From the NCBI RefSeq assembly GCF_017545445.1, contig NZ_JAFWOM010000011.1, forward strand, positions 1 to 64,000: DNA of 64,000 nucleotides, in the 5' to 3' direction. The stretch comes from Fibrobacter sp. Lineage in GTDB: Bacteria; Fibrobacterota; Fibrobacteria; Fibrobacterales; Fibrobacteraceae. Numbering within the stretch: position 1 is the stretch's first letter; each line of letters begins with the position of its first letter. The notes under the pieces are model-generated. The model saw nothing but the letters and a program-made list of their open reading frames with translations, searched no databases and had not been told where the DNA came from. Of the stretch, positions 34,207-42,535 are shown in pieces. Both the position numbers and the translations under genes were made by a program.

Positions 34207-34797
34207 TTATCTGCAATAAAACGGGTTTCGCCAAGGGCAGTCGTCATAGAAGAAACGGTGCGGGCCGTAGGCTCTGAATGCATCGTGTTCGTTGACGTAC
34301 ATGACTCTAAAGGTCACATTGTCATTTGGCTTGTATTCTAAAGTGATATCCGGGATGAGAATGCCCACGTTTCCTTGTTTCACGTCTTCCCTTGCGATGG
34401 GCGTTCCGAAGCGTATGTTGGAATATAGCGGCATCCAAAGACCGACATTTGCGTACAAATGCAGATTCGGCGTAAACTCGTATGCAAAATGGGCCATGAA
34501 ACTTTGCTGTGCAAACGAACCGAGCGAACCGCCGATGAAACTCACCGAATAAGTATAAGCGACTTTCAAAGCCGGGTCGAAAGTGTCGTGCCGTATCAAG
34601 CGTTCCGGGTCAAAATGCTCACGGTTCCAGGGAATACCGCTATCGTGAATGACATAAATGGTATCGATTTCTGTTTCTTGCTCCTGTACTTCCGGTGCTG
34701 CGATGGCCGAATCCGAAAATGCAGCAGAATCCGCTTTCGCAGGAGAACCCGCGAAAGCAAATGTAGCAAGAGCAAATGTCAGTATCAGAAATCGCAT
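34207..34797 (-). CDS. Envelope protein, paralogue B of a tandem pair
   Basis: About 196 residues: signal peptide (LATFAFAGSP), alanine/aspartate-rich linker, then the same domain as paralogue A: IPWNREHFDPERLIRHDTFD, FAYEFTPNLHLYANVGLWMP, YKPNDNVTFRVMYVNEHDAF, AYGPHRFFYDDCPWR. I start at the ATG at 34797 (MRFLIL), which has a GGTGAG-like ribosome binding site four bases upstream; a GTG at 34806 would be the longer alternative. It lies 28 bp upstream of paralogue A's repeat block and downstream of flotillin. Confidence 0.7.
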   Translation of the reverse strand: MRFLILTFALATFAFAGSPAKADSAAFSDSAIAAPEVQEQETEIDTIYVIHDSGIPWNREHFDPERLIRHDTFDPALKVAYTYSVSFIGGSLGSFAQQSFMAHFAYEFTPNLHLYANVGLWMPLYSNIRFGTPIAREDVKQGNVGILIPDITLEYKPNDNVTFRVMYVNEHDAFRAYGPHRFFYDDCPWRNPFYCR

Positions 34798-34834
34798 GAT
34801 ACTCACCTATTACCTAAAGCCTATAACCTAATAC

Positions 34835-36346
34835 CTAATTATCCTTCTTTTCGCTTGAATTGTCTTTCGTGACTCCAGCGAGCTTTGCTCCGAACATGGA
34901 GCCGAGAACCGTGCGGAGATCGATGCCGAGCGAATCCGTGAGACCGTTCGTGACTTGTGTAAGCGTCTTGGTGATGTCGCCGGTGAGCTTAGCCGTATTG
35001 CCTTCGCCGTACATGGTGATGTTTCCGATCTTTTCCATCGGTTTTGCGATGGCTGCTGCAATCTGCGGCATCTGCTCGAAGTACTTTTCGATCGTCTTGA
35101 GCTGCATTTCCTGACGGGCTGCGTCGCCGTAAAGCTTCATGGCTTCGGCCTTCTTATTGAGCGCTTCGGCTTCGGCAAGACCTTGAGCCTTGATGGCTTC
35201 AGCTTCGGCGAGACCCTTAGCCTTTGTGGCTTCGGCTTCAGCTAAGGCTTTTGCCTTCGTGGCTTCAGCTTCGGCGAAAGCCTTTTCCTTTTCGGCTTCT
35301 GCAATCTGCTTGATTGCCTTGGCGCGCTGTTCTTCCTTATAGCGGATGGCTTCAGCGTCTTTTTGCTGTTGGAAAAGTTCTGCTTCGGAGCGCTGGATTT
35401 GTGCTTGGCGGTCCGCTTCGGCTTTCTTTTCGATTTGGGCCTTGAGTTCCTTTTCTGTCACCATGACCATGCGTTCGCGAATTTCGATTTCCTTTTCTTG
35501 CTTCGCGACTTCGGCCTCGGCCTGTGCCACGTTGATTTCCTTTTGCTGCGTCTGCTTCTGGATTTCGTAAGCGGCATCTGCAATAGCCTTTTCGGTATCG
35601 GAAATCTTTTGCAGGTTAGCTTTCTTCACGGCCAAGTCGTTTTGCTTCTGGGCGATTTCAAGTTCTGCGGCAACGGCGGCATCGTTAGCTTCTTTCTTGG
35701 CTTGCGATTGAGCAACGCTGATGTCTCTTTCGGCATTTGCCTTAGAGATGGCGGCTGCCTTGCGGATGGCAGATGTCTTATCGACACCAAGATTTTCTAT
35801 TACGCCGTTTGCATCTTCGAAATTCTGGATGTTGAACGTCTGCACCACGATACCGAGCTTTTCCAAGTCCGGAATAGCGTTTTCGAGCACGAGTTCAGAG
35901 ACTTGCTTGCGGTCGCCCACGAGATCGACCAATTGCATGCGACCTACGATTTCACGCATGTTACCTTCGAGAATATCGACGATCATGGCGCGAATGTCTT
36001 CTGGCTTTTTGTTCAAGAAGTTCTGTGCAGAAGATTTGAGACGTTCTGGATTGTCCGAAATCTTGGCGGTCACAACGGCATCGACAGAAACGTTGATGTA
36101 ATCTTTCGTTGGGACTGGGCTACCTGTTTTCACGTCAATCTGAATCAATTGCAATGAAAGATGGTCGGCACGTTCAAAGAACGGGATTCTGAAACCGGCG
36201 CGACCGATAATCACTTTGGATTCTTTGCGAATACCGGAAACGATGATGGCTTCGTCTGGAGCCGCTTTGATGTAGGACATTGTGAAGATGCAGATGAATA
36301 AAAGTACTGCAAGGCCAATTGCAACGTACATAATGTCAATAGGCAT
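34835..36346 (-). CDS. Flotillin (SPFH-domain membrane scaffold)
   Basis: A 503-residue flotillin/YuaG-like protein: N-terminal transmembrane helix (VAIGLAVLLFICIFTMSYI), an SPFH/band 7 domain (KVIIGRAGFRIPFFERADHL, VSVDAVVTAKISDNPERL), then a long coiled coil of EA-rich repeats including four 11-residue units of the type KAKGLAEAEAT, and a flexible C-terminus. Flotillins organise membrane microdomains. Its DNA carries matching 33-bp repeats (35170-35290), so unit number may vary between strains. It is the first gene after panD's terminator. Confidence 0.92.
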   Translation of the reverse strand: MPIDIMYVAIGLAVLLFICIFTMSYIKAAPDEAIIVSGIRKESKVIIGRAGFRIPFFERADHLSLQLIQIDVKTGSPVPTKDYINVSVDAVVTAKISDNPERLKSSAQNFLNKKPEDIRAMIVDILEGNMREIVGRMQLVDLVGDRKQVSELVLENAIPDLEKLGIVVQTFNIQNFEDANGVIENLGVDKTSAIRKAAAISKANAERDISVAQSQAKKEANDAAVAAELEIAQKQNDLAVKKANLQKISDTEKAIADAAYEIQKQTQQKEINVAQAEAEVAKQEKEIEIRERMVMVTEKELKAQIEKKAEADRQAQIQRSEAELFQQQKDAEAIRYKEEQRAKAIKQIAEAEKEKAFAEAEATKAKALAEAEATKAKGLAEAEAIKAQGLAEAEALNKKAEAMKLYGDAARQEMQLKTIEKYFEQMPQIAAAIAKPMEKIGNITMYGEGNTAKLTGDITKTLTQVTNGLTDSLGIDLRTVLGSMFGAKLAGVTKDNSSEKKDN

Positions 36347-36487
36347 GGAATAACCTCTATAATAAATTTACTGTTATCGCTCACGGCAATATTTTTTTTG
36401 CCGTACACCATTAATATATAACATTATCTTGTCACGAAGTGGCAAAATGCAATTTTTTTTAGGGATTACGTCATATTCTACAGAATA

Positions 36488-36511
36488 CAAAAAATCCCCG
36501 CTCACGCGAGG
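36488..36511 (-). terminator. Rho-independent terminator downstream of panD
   Basis: Minus-strand stem CCTCGC / GCGGGG (with one G-T pair) and GTGA loop, followed by ATTTTTTG. It lies 40 bp after the panD stop and before the flotillin gene. Confidence 0.8.
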
Positions 36512-36550
36512 ACAACTAATAACTAAAGACTAACGACCAATGACCAACAA

Positions 36551-36898
36551 CTAAATAATCTCGTTCTTGGCGTTGACGCGGATGACCGTCGGTTTCCATG
36601 TCTTGGCTTCTTCCGGGGACATCGTTGCATAAGTCACGATGATGACCAAATCGCCCGGCTGTACCAAACGGGCTGCTGCTCCGTTCAAGCAGATAACGCC
36701 AGACTTTGCCGGACCTTCGATGACGTAGGTATCAAGGCGCGAACCGTTGTTGACATCGAGAACGCCAACTTTTTCGAAGGGAAGGATGTGTGCTGCATCC
36801 ATCAAATCGCGTGCGATAGTAATAGAACCTTCGTAGTTGAGGTTCGCATCAGTAACTGTAGCGCGATGAATTTTGCTTTTAAGTAATTCTAGCTGCAT
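36551..36898 (-). CDS. panD: Aspartate 1-decarboxylase
   Basis: A 115-residue PanD proenzyme. The self-cleavage site lies at Gly24-Ser25 in [13 protein letters not shown]; Ser25 becomes the pyruvoyl cofactor. Lys9 ([10 protein letters not shown]), [15 protein letters not shown] and [14 protein letters not shown] complete the family pattern. It makes beta-alanine for pantothenate and CoA. It starts 8 bp after a membrane-protein gene. Confidence 0.95.
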   Translation of the reverse strand: MQLELLKSKIHRATVTDANLNYEGSITIARDLMDAAHILPFEKVGVLDVNNGSRLDTYVIEGPAKSGVICLNGAAARLVQPGDLVIIVTYATMSPEEAKTWKPTVIRVNAKNEII

Positions 36899-36906
36899 TT
36901 TGCTGC

Positions 36907-37635
36907 TTAGAACTTGACGTTAAGGAAACTAGCAACACCTTTTTCCGGAGTCGGAATGACACCGAAACTGAAGCGGTTTGCATCTGGGTTGCTATCCCAT
37001 TGGGTGCTGAGGAATGCGTCTGCAAAAGACCAGAAATGTGCAGCTGCGATTCCGATAAATCCGTAATACCAATAACTCTTTCCTTGAACGGCAAGAACTA
37101 CTGTGACAGAGATACTACCAATCTCAAGAACATCCATAAAGGTTGCCTTGGCGGTTTGCTTAGTTTTCCACTGATAATAGGAAGGAATCAAAAGGGAAAG
37201 ATAAGCGCTGCCCTGCTCGCCTTGATGGTAACGGTAAGAACGGTCTATGTCCGCATCTTCCATACCTTCGGCACGCTGGCTGAGCCAATCTTCTTCGCTC
37301 ACACCGAGCCTATTCCACGGCTTTTGGAGATACTCTGTCGGGCGGATGCCAAGTTCAACAAGCTTCGTGAGTTTATCACGTGTAACACCTTGTTCTTTGG
37401 CTTGCTGATATTCCCACTGGGTGAGACCTAAATCTTCGTAATTGAATCCGTCCCACTGAGCTCCATTAGCTTGTGCTGTACCCACATTGGATTCGGAAAT
37501 TTGCGCATTGGCTTGTGCAATGGAGTCTGCTGTTGCAGCGTCCTGAAAGTCTTCAGAAAAGAGGTCATCACTCTGAGCAAATGCTAATGAGCTCACGAAT
37601 AATACAGTAGAAAGCACTTTGAACATATTACTCAT
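36907..37635 (-). CDS. Uncharacterised secreted/membrane protein
   Basis: A 242-residue protein with a signal peptide ([12 protein letters not shown]), an acidic low-complexity stretch, two helical repeats resembling each other ([19 protein letters not shown] and [19 protein letters not shown]) and two transmembrane helices near the C-terminus ([37 protein letters not shown]). The helix-pair part resembles short helical repeats rather than a known enzyme. No family name is safe. It starts 26 bp downstream of the tRNA-Leu gene and its stop is 8 bp before panD. Confidence 0.6.
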   Translation of the reverse strand: MSNMFKVLSTVLFVSSLAFAQSDDLFSEDFQDAATADSIAQANAQISESNVGTAQANGAQWDGFNYEDLGLTQWEYQQAKEQGVTRDKLTKLVELGIRPTEYLQKPWNRLGVSEEDWLSQRAEGMEDADIDRSYRYHQGEQGSAYLSLLIPSYYQWKTKQTAKATFMDVLEIGSISVTVVLAVQGKSYWYYGFIGIAAAHFWSFADAFLSTQWDSNPDANRFSFGVIPTPEKGVASFLNVKF

Positions 37636-37660
37636 TTTGATCTCTTTCTTAAACGTTTAA

Positions 37661-37744
37661 TGCCGGGGGAGGGAATCGAACCCTCACACTCTCGCGAGTA
37701 CTGGATTTTGAGTCCAGCGCGTCTACCAATTTCACCACCCCGGC
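37661..37744 (-). tRNA. tRNA-Leu (anticodon CAA)
   Basis: Read on the minus strand: acceptor stem GCCGGGG/CCCCGGC, discriminator A, D-arm with GGTAGACGC, anticodon loop CTCAAAA with anticodon CAA, the long variable arm of class II tRNAs (GTACTCGCGAGAGTG), and T-loop GGTTCGATTCC. The CCA end is not encoded. Confidence 0.97.
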
Positions 37745-37859
37745 GGGGGTATCACAAATATAGAACTATTTTTTCTTTTTTGTAGGTATAATGAGTAAAA
37801 AACGCGTGTTTTATGCTATAAAAACAGTAAAAAAAATTTTAGCTTGCAATTTTATTTGT

Positions 37860-38738
37860 TTAAAGAGCCTGTTTAACAAGCATAGGCTTGAATTCTACAT
37901 TGAGGGGTGCTAGTTTTTTTGCGCCATAATCTACAGCGTTTTCTTTTGTTTCAAATGGTCCTGTGCGCACTATATAGAGAATTTTCCCGCTTTCGAGCGT
38001 GTTCTGCGTGATTGTGCATGAAATGTTTCGTTTCTTCAAGTTGTCAACGAGCAAATCGGCGTTGGATTTGACGCCAAATGCGCCTAGTTGCAGCTGCCAT
38101 GCGGATCCAGCTTCGGTGGGCTTTGTTTCGGGAGCCTTGGATGTTTCTGGATTTGAGGCTGTTTTGACATCTGTTGGTTTTTGTTCTGTCTTTGCCGTTT
38201 GTGTCGTGGCTTCGGGAATGGTCTTTTTCGCCTGAGGTTTGCCGAGATTCTTGCAGGCTTCGTTCAATTCAGCGCTGCGGGCGCGGTCTTGTACTGCGGT
38301 GCAGACTTTTTGCAGCACGCTCGCTTGGTGCGGTTGAGACGTTTCTATGGCATGGACGAGTGATTCGGCTGCTTTGTTGTAACGACCGAGGTACATCTGG
38401 AATTGAGCCTTTGTCATCATGAGATCGGAATAAATCGCTTTTTGCGGATTCGTCTTGTCGATGAGGCTGTCGAGACGTTTGCCTGCTTTACTGAAATCTG
38501 CGGCAACGCCTGTTTGCGAAAGGGCGAGGATGTTCCACAAGTAGCATTCGGTACGAGTCGAATCGGGCTGTACGGGGCATACCTGCTCATAAGCGGAGGC
38601 GGCTTCTTTCCAGTTGCCATTCACGTAGGCCTTTTGGGCGGTAGCAAGAGTCGGGGAGGCCTCTGCAAAAGATGCAGTTGTGGCCAATGTGCACAGTGCA
38701 CTGGTAATAACTAGATTTTGAATAAAGTATTTAGCCAT
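37860..38738 (-). CDS. Secreted TPR-like protein with C-terminal SPOR domain
   Basis: A 292-residue protein: signal peptide (TATTASFAEAS), TPR-like helices (NGNWKEAASAYEQV, LGRYNKAAESLVHA), a disordered lysine/threonine/proline linker (KTEQKPTDVKTASN), and a SPOR domain: WQLQLGAFGVKSNADLLVDN, YIVRTGPFETKENAVDYG. SPOR domains bind denuded peptidoglycan at division sites; TPR helices give protein contacts. A role in septal cell-wall work is likely. Confidence 0.82.
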   Translation of the reverse strand: MAKYFIQNLVITSALCTLATTASFAEASPTLATAQKAYVNGNWKEAASAYEQVCPVQPDSTRTECYLWNILALSQTGVAADFSKAGKRLDSLIDKTNPQKAIYSDLMMTKAQFQMYLGRYNKAAESLVHAIETSQPHQASVLQKVCTAVQDRARSAELNEACKNLGKPQAKKTIPEATTQTAKTEQKPTDVKTASNPETSKAPETKPTEAGSAWQLQLGAFGVKSNADLLVDNLKKRNISCTITQNTLESGKILYIVRTGPFETKENAVDYGAKKLAPLNVEFKPMLVKQAL

Positions 38739-38795
38739 GGTAGCCTCTATTTTCCCTCGTGACTAAAGATACAAATATTTTTATAAAGCGGTGAT

Positions 38796-38904
38796 CGCAG
38801 AATGCGTAAGTCATTGATATTCCATGAGTTACATCGGCGAACTAGAGTGCGAGGTTGACGTTTTAGAAAGTAAAAATGAACTTTGTGCATTGACGCATTC
38901 TGCG
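38796..38904. repeat. 12-bp inverted repeat around an 85-bp core
   Basis: CGCAGAATGCGT at 38796-38807 and its exact reverse complement ACGCATTCTGCG at 38893-38904. The enclosed 85 bp are unique-looking and non-coding. This could be a small mobile or MITE-like element, or a stem of a folded RNA. Confidence 0.65.
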
Positions 38905-38961
38905 ACCGATTAAAAAACTCGTAAGAGCATAACAATTGGCTGCCGTTTACTTCCTACTTCC

Positions 38962-39126
38962 TACTTCCTACTGACCACCAACCACTAACCACTAACCACT
39001 AACCACTAACCACTAACCCCTGATCCTTTGCCATTGTTTGCAGGAACTGTAACTGGATCCTTCACTATCGTTCAGGATGACGTTCCTACTTCCTGCTAAT
39101 CACTGACCACTAACCACTAACCACTA
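38962..39126. repeat. AACCACT tandem repeat and REP words
   Basis: A run of AACCACTAACCACT units (about 38971-39020), then the word CTGGATCCTTCACTATCG and further AACCACTAACCACT units up to the miaB stop. A hot spot for length change. Confidence 0.75.
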
Positions 39127-40445
39127 ACTAGCGTTCCGCGGAGTGTCCAGCCGCGAATGTCGTCGATTTTCACCTGCACGTAATCGCCCGGCTTGATAAT
39201 GCGGCCAACTTCTGGCTTGAAGATGACCTTTTTGAAGTTGTCCGTCTTGCCGACAAATTCAGTGGCATCGCGGGTGGAACTTGCTTCGACGAGAATTTCT
39301 TCGGTTCGGCCCATCATCATCTGGTTGCGTTTGAGCGTAATCGCGTTCTGGAGTTCCACGAGGCGCGTGTGGCGGGCGAGCTTTTCTTCGGGCGTGAGAA
39401 TTTCCGTTTCTTTGTACGATTCGGTGCCTTTGCGCGGGCTGTAGATGAACATGTATGCCGTGTCAAATTGGCACGCTTCGAACGCTTTGATAGTCTGTTC
39501 GAAATCTTCTTCGGTCTCGCCGACAAATCCGCAGATGACATCTGTCGAAATCGCATAGAACGGGTCCTTGCTACGCAATTGCTCGATGACGGTCATGTAC
39601 TGTTCCATGTTGTGCTGGCGGCGCATCTTCTTGAGGATGGCGTCGGAGCCACTCTGGAGCGGAATGTGTGCGTAATGGCAAACTTTCGGGTTGTTCAGGA
39701 GAACGTCGATGAGTTCGTTCGTATAGTGGCGTGGATGCGGGCTAGTAAAGCGGATACGTTTGATGCCACCGATTTCAGAAACTTTTGTCAGTAATGTCGT
39801 AAAATCCGCGTTTGGCGTTTTGTATGCATTCACCGTTTGGCCGAGCAACATCACTTCGGTAACGCCTTTGTCTGCGGCTCGTTTGACTTCTGTCAGCACG
39901 TCGTCCATGTTGCGGTACTTCTCGGGACCACGAAGGTACGGCACGATGCAGTAGCTGCAACGCTTGTTGCAACCGCGCTGGATCGCGACGAATGTGTTGA
40001 AGTTGTTGTTCAACTTGGCGTATTCGCCGAGATAGTTTTCGTCGCGGTCTTCGTCAATGAACATCTTGTGGTGCGTCTGGTGCAGCGGACTGTGGATATC
40101 GCCAAATAACAGTTCCGGAATTTTGCGATACTGGTCTGGGCCTACGATATAGTTCACGTTCTTGAGTCGCTTCAAAAGTTCCGGCCCGCGGTTCTTTGCC
40201 ATGCAACCGCATACCACGACTTTCACATCGGGATTCTTTTTTCGCAAGTACTTGAGCTTGCTGATGTTCACGATGGCGGTTTCCTCGGCCTTTTCACGCA
40301 CGCTGCAGGTGTTTACGATGATGATGTCGGCATCTTCTTGGTTGTTCGTCTCAACGCAACCGCATAAATCCAGCTCCTGCGCAATCATTGCGGAGTCGTA
40401 TTCGTTCATCTGGCAGCCGTAAGTGGCCAAGTGGTATTTCGTCAT
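39117..40445 (-). CDS. miaB: tRNA-2-methylthio-N6-dimethylallyladenosine synthase MiaB
   Basis: A 442-residue radical-SAM methylthiotransferase: N-terminal UPF0004 domain with Cys11 (YGCQMN), Cys47 (NTCSVR) and Cys81 (GCMAK) for the auxiliary cluster, radical-SAM CNKRCSYC (159-166), and a C-terminal TRAM domain (EILVEASSTRDATEF ... VQVKIDDI). It adds the methylthio group to i6A37 in tRNAs reading UNN codons. Single gene with repeats on both sides. Confidence 0.95.
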   Translation of the reverse strand: MTKYHLATYGCQMNEYDSAMIAQELDLCGCVETNNQEDADIIIVNTCSVREKAEETAIVNISKLKYLRKKNPDVKVVVCGCMAKNRGPELLKRLKNVNYIVGPDQYRKIPELLFGDIHSPLHQTHHKMFIDEDRDENYLGEYAKLNNNFNTFVAIQRGCNKRCSYCIVPYLRGPEKYRNMDDVLTEVKRAADKGVTEVMLLGQTVNAYKTPNADFTTLLTKVSEIGGIKRIRFTSPHPRHYTNELIDVLLNNPKVCHYAHIPLQSGSDAILKKMRRQHNMEQYMTVIEQLRSKDPFYAISTDVICGFVGETEEDFEQTIKAFEACQFDTAYMFIYSPRKGTESYKETEILTPEEKLARHTRLVELQNAITLKRNQMMMGRTEEILVEASSTRDATEFVGKTDNFKKVIFKPEVGRIIKPGDYVQVKIDDIRGWTLRGTLVSG

Positions 40446-40506
40446 GCGCGCAAAAATAGATTTTTAGACGAGAGATGAAAGGCGCAAAAGGCGAATTTGG
40501 CTGTTT

Positions 40507-40550
40507 GAAAGTGCGGAAAATGCAAAAACATGCTACAAAATCGTGAAAAA
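40507..40550. repeat. Degenerate half of an inverted-repeat element
   Basis: GCGGAAAATGCAAAAACATGCTACAAAATCG contains the left arm TGCTAC-AAAA and the same lead-in (GCGGAAAATGC) as the array at 49247-49276, but no right arm. It is a decayed copy or a solo half element. Confidence 0.5.
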
Positions 40551-40656
40551 CTAAAATTGGGCTGGTCCACCCGTCTTTTTCCTAATCAAAGCATTTTTTA
40601 GAGGTCCCCTTTTATCTATGAGCTGAAAATTGTTATATATAATTTGAGGTAAAACG

Positions 40657-40731
40657 ATGAAGGGATTGGGCTTGACTATCAAAAAGAGGGTAGCTGCGTT
40701 TTTTTTCGCTAGCTATGGCGTTGTTTTTTTT
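40657..40731 (+). pseudogene. Out-of-frame signal peptide of the phosphatase-like lipoprotein
   Basis: Starts with a good ribosome binding site (GAGGT) and encodes a signal peptide (KGLGLTIKKRVAAFFFASYG). After a run of eight T's (40724-40731) the frame is wrong. One extra T would give FFSAC-SDDNPS, a typical Fibrobacter lipobox, and lead directly into the downstream phosphatase-like frame. See the following CDS. Confidence 0.8.
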
Positions 40732-40790
40732 CCGCTTGCAGCGACGATAACCCTAGTTATTTTCTTGTTGTTCCAGAAAAACTTTCTTCG

Positions 40791-41993
40791 ATGGATATTC
40801 AATCGAGCTCTTCTGTCGCCATCTCGAACACTTCTGTAGTTTCCTCAAGTTCTGCGGTGGATTCTTCGAATTCTGCGGCTGACCTTTCGAGTACTTCGAA
40901 CTCTTCGAAGACTGTTTCCCCAGAGGGTGTTCTTTCGATTTCGACCACTGTCATGGAAGACACCTTGGATCTTTTCTATTACGGGGACGTGAATCTCAAT
41001 TTTAAGGCGGATTCCTTCTTGACGGTATTTGAACGTGGCGACATCGTGACGGTGATGTTCGATGGTTACGACACGGTGGATGTTCCTGTGGTTACATCTA
41101 CGGGCAATGTTTCTACAGGAGAATTTCTTTTAAGTGTCGGTGATGGTTCCGGTTATGTGACGCTTGAGGTCAGTAACGGCTATGCGTCCGAAGCCGTTGG
41201 CATTGAACGCGATGCAAAATTCCCGATAAACGTTGTTGTTCAAATGAAGAAAAAGGGCGGTTATCTCGATTATATAGAATTGCGAAACCATTTATCGATG
41301 TCCGCTTATTTAGATGCTTACCCCGACCTATCCATTCCGGAATTTGCGAATTTCAGAGTCGTGAAGACAACGGGAATGGGCGAGGGCGTGCTGTATCGTT
41401 CGTCAAGCCCGATTGATGCGGGGCTGGGGCGTAATTTATATGCAGATTCCTTGGCGAAGGTTGCCGGAGTGGCGACGTTTATGGATCTTGCAGAAGGCGA
41501 GGATGCCGCTATTACGTATAGGGGTTGGACGAATTCTTATTATTCAACGCAGAATGTTGTTTTCCTTGGTGTCCCTCCGACATTTGTGAATAAAGTTTTC
41601 AAGAACGGTCTAGTCAAGGGCTTTCGCTATATGATAGAACATGATGGACCGTATTTGGTGCATTGCACTTATGGCATGGACCGGACTGGATTTACGATTG
41701 CCGTACTCGAAGCGCTGATGGGTGCGACTGCCGACGAAATCAAGTCGGATTACGCAAAAACCTTCACGAATTACTACAGCATTGTAGATGGTGTGCAGGT
41801 GGCGTTGACCTCGAAACAGGTTGATTTGATTAAGGAAGTTATCGCCAATAATTTGCGAAACTCGTATCATACCGTAGGTGTCGATATTTCGGATTTCGAG
41901 AATGTCGATTTGGCGGCTGCGACAGAAAAATATTTGCTTGCTCTCGGCATGGAATCGGGTGAAATTGAAGCTCTGAAAGTACGATTAAAGTAA
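40791..41993 (+). CDS. Protein tyrosine phosphatase-like lipoprotein, 5' end frame-disrupted
   Basis: 400 residues counted from the first in-frame ATG. After a serine-rich linker (SSSSVAISNTSVVSSSSAVD) comes an unassigned beta domain and then a DSP/tyrosine-phosphatase-like domain: FRVVKTTGMGEGVLYRSSSP, VATFMDLAE, and the active-site loop HCTYGMDRTG (Cys292 to Arg298, the C-x5-R signature). The gene truly begins at 40657; with one more T in the poly-T tract at 40724-40731 it would encode a lipoprotein of about 445 residues. A bacterial surface phosphatase of this form resembles inositol or protein phosphatases of the DSP class. Confidence 0.75.
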   Translation: MDIQSSSSVAISNTSVVSSSSAVDSSNSAADLSSTSNSSKTVSPEGVLSISTTVMEDTLDLFYYGDVNLNFKADSFLTVFERGDIVTVMFDGYDTVDVPVVTSTGNVSTGEFLLSVGDGSGYVTLEVSNGYASEAVGIERDAKFPINVVVQMKKKGGYLDYIELRNHLSMSAYLDAYPDLSIPEFANFRVVKTTGMGEGVLYRSSSPIDAGLGRNLYADSLAKVAGVATFMDLAEGEDAAITYRGWTNSYYSTQNVVFLGVPPTFVNKVFKNGLVKGFRYMIEHDGPYLVHCTYGMDRTGFTIAVLEALMGATADEIKSDYAKTFTNYYSIVDGVQVALTSKQVDLIKEVIANNLRNSYHTVGVDISDFENVDLAAATEKYLLALGMESGEIEALKVRLK

Positions 41994-42040
41994 TTTTTTT
42001 TATACAAAATGACTCCTGCTTTTTTTTATACATTTTTAAT

Positions 42041-42535
42041 ATGAATGTTCGTTTATTTCGTATTTCGTCTTTGATACTGTTGTTGGGAATGTGCTTATGT
42101 GGCATGGGCTGCGATCCTGACTTGCCGTCTGGTCACGCTTACGATATCAATATTGCTGCTGTGAAACCTGCTGGGACGGATTCGTTGAAAATGTGCGTTT
42201 CGTCTTCTGCTATAGATTCGCTAGAGTGTGTGACTGTTTCCAATTCACATGGTAATGCTGTTTTTAGTGATGATTGGGATAGCTTAAAAGTTCATTCAGA
42301 AAATGTTGAATTTATTGTCGATATATCTTTCTTTTGTAACGGACGTGAAATTCCTTTGCCTACGTACGTTATAGAAGCGATACATTCAAGACGAATCGAT
42401 TATGATTTTAGGGAACTTGATGAACGTGCTGTTAACCCTCGTGGTTGGGATTATGATTTGGTGACATTCCTTTCGCCAGAAGATACGTCGTGTGGCAAGT
42501 TTGTGAACTACGCTGTTTTTAAGGACGAAGGGTAA
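42041..42535 (+). CDS. Uncharacterised lipoprotein
   Basis: A 164-residue lipoprotein with lipobox CGMGC near residue 24 and a mixed beta domain (AYDINIAAVKPAG, FIVDISFFCNGREIPLPTYV). I recognise no family. Its stop overlaps the next start (TAATG), so it is co-translated with the downstream barrel-like protein. Confidence 0.65.
   Translation: MNVRLFRISSLILLLGMCLCGMGCDPDLPSGHAYDINIAAVKPAGTDSLKMCVSSSAIDSLECVTVSNSHGNAVFSDDWDSLKVHSENVEFIVDISFFCNGREIPLPTYVIEAIHSRRIDYDFRELDERAVNPRGWDYDLVTFLSPEDTSCGKFVNYAVFKDEG

Noticed and set aside
38747..38935. 62-codon open frame on the minus strand
   Set aside because: It spans the 12-bp inverted repeat, has no homologous look and no ribosome binding site.
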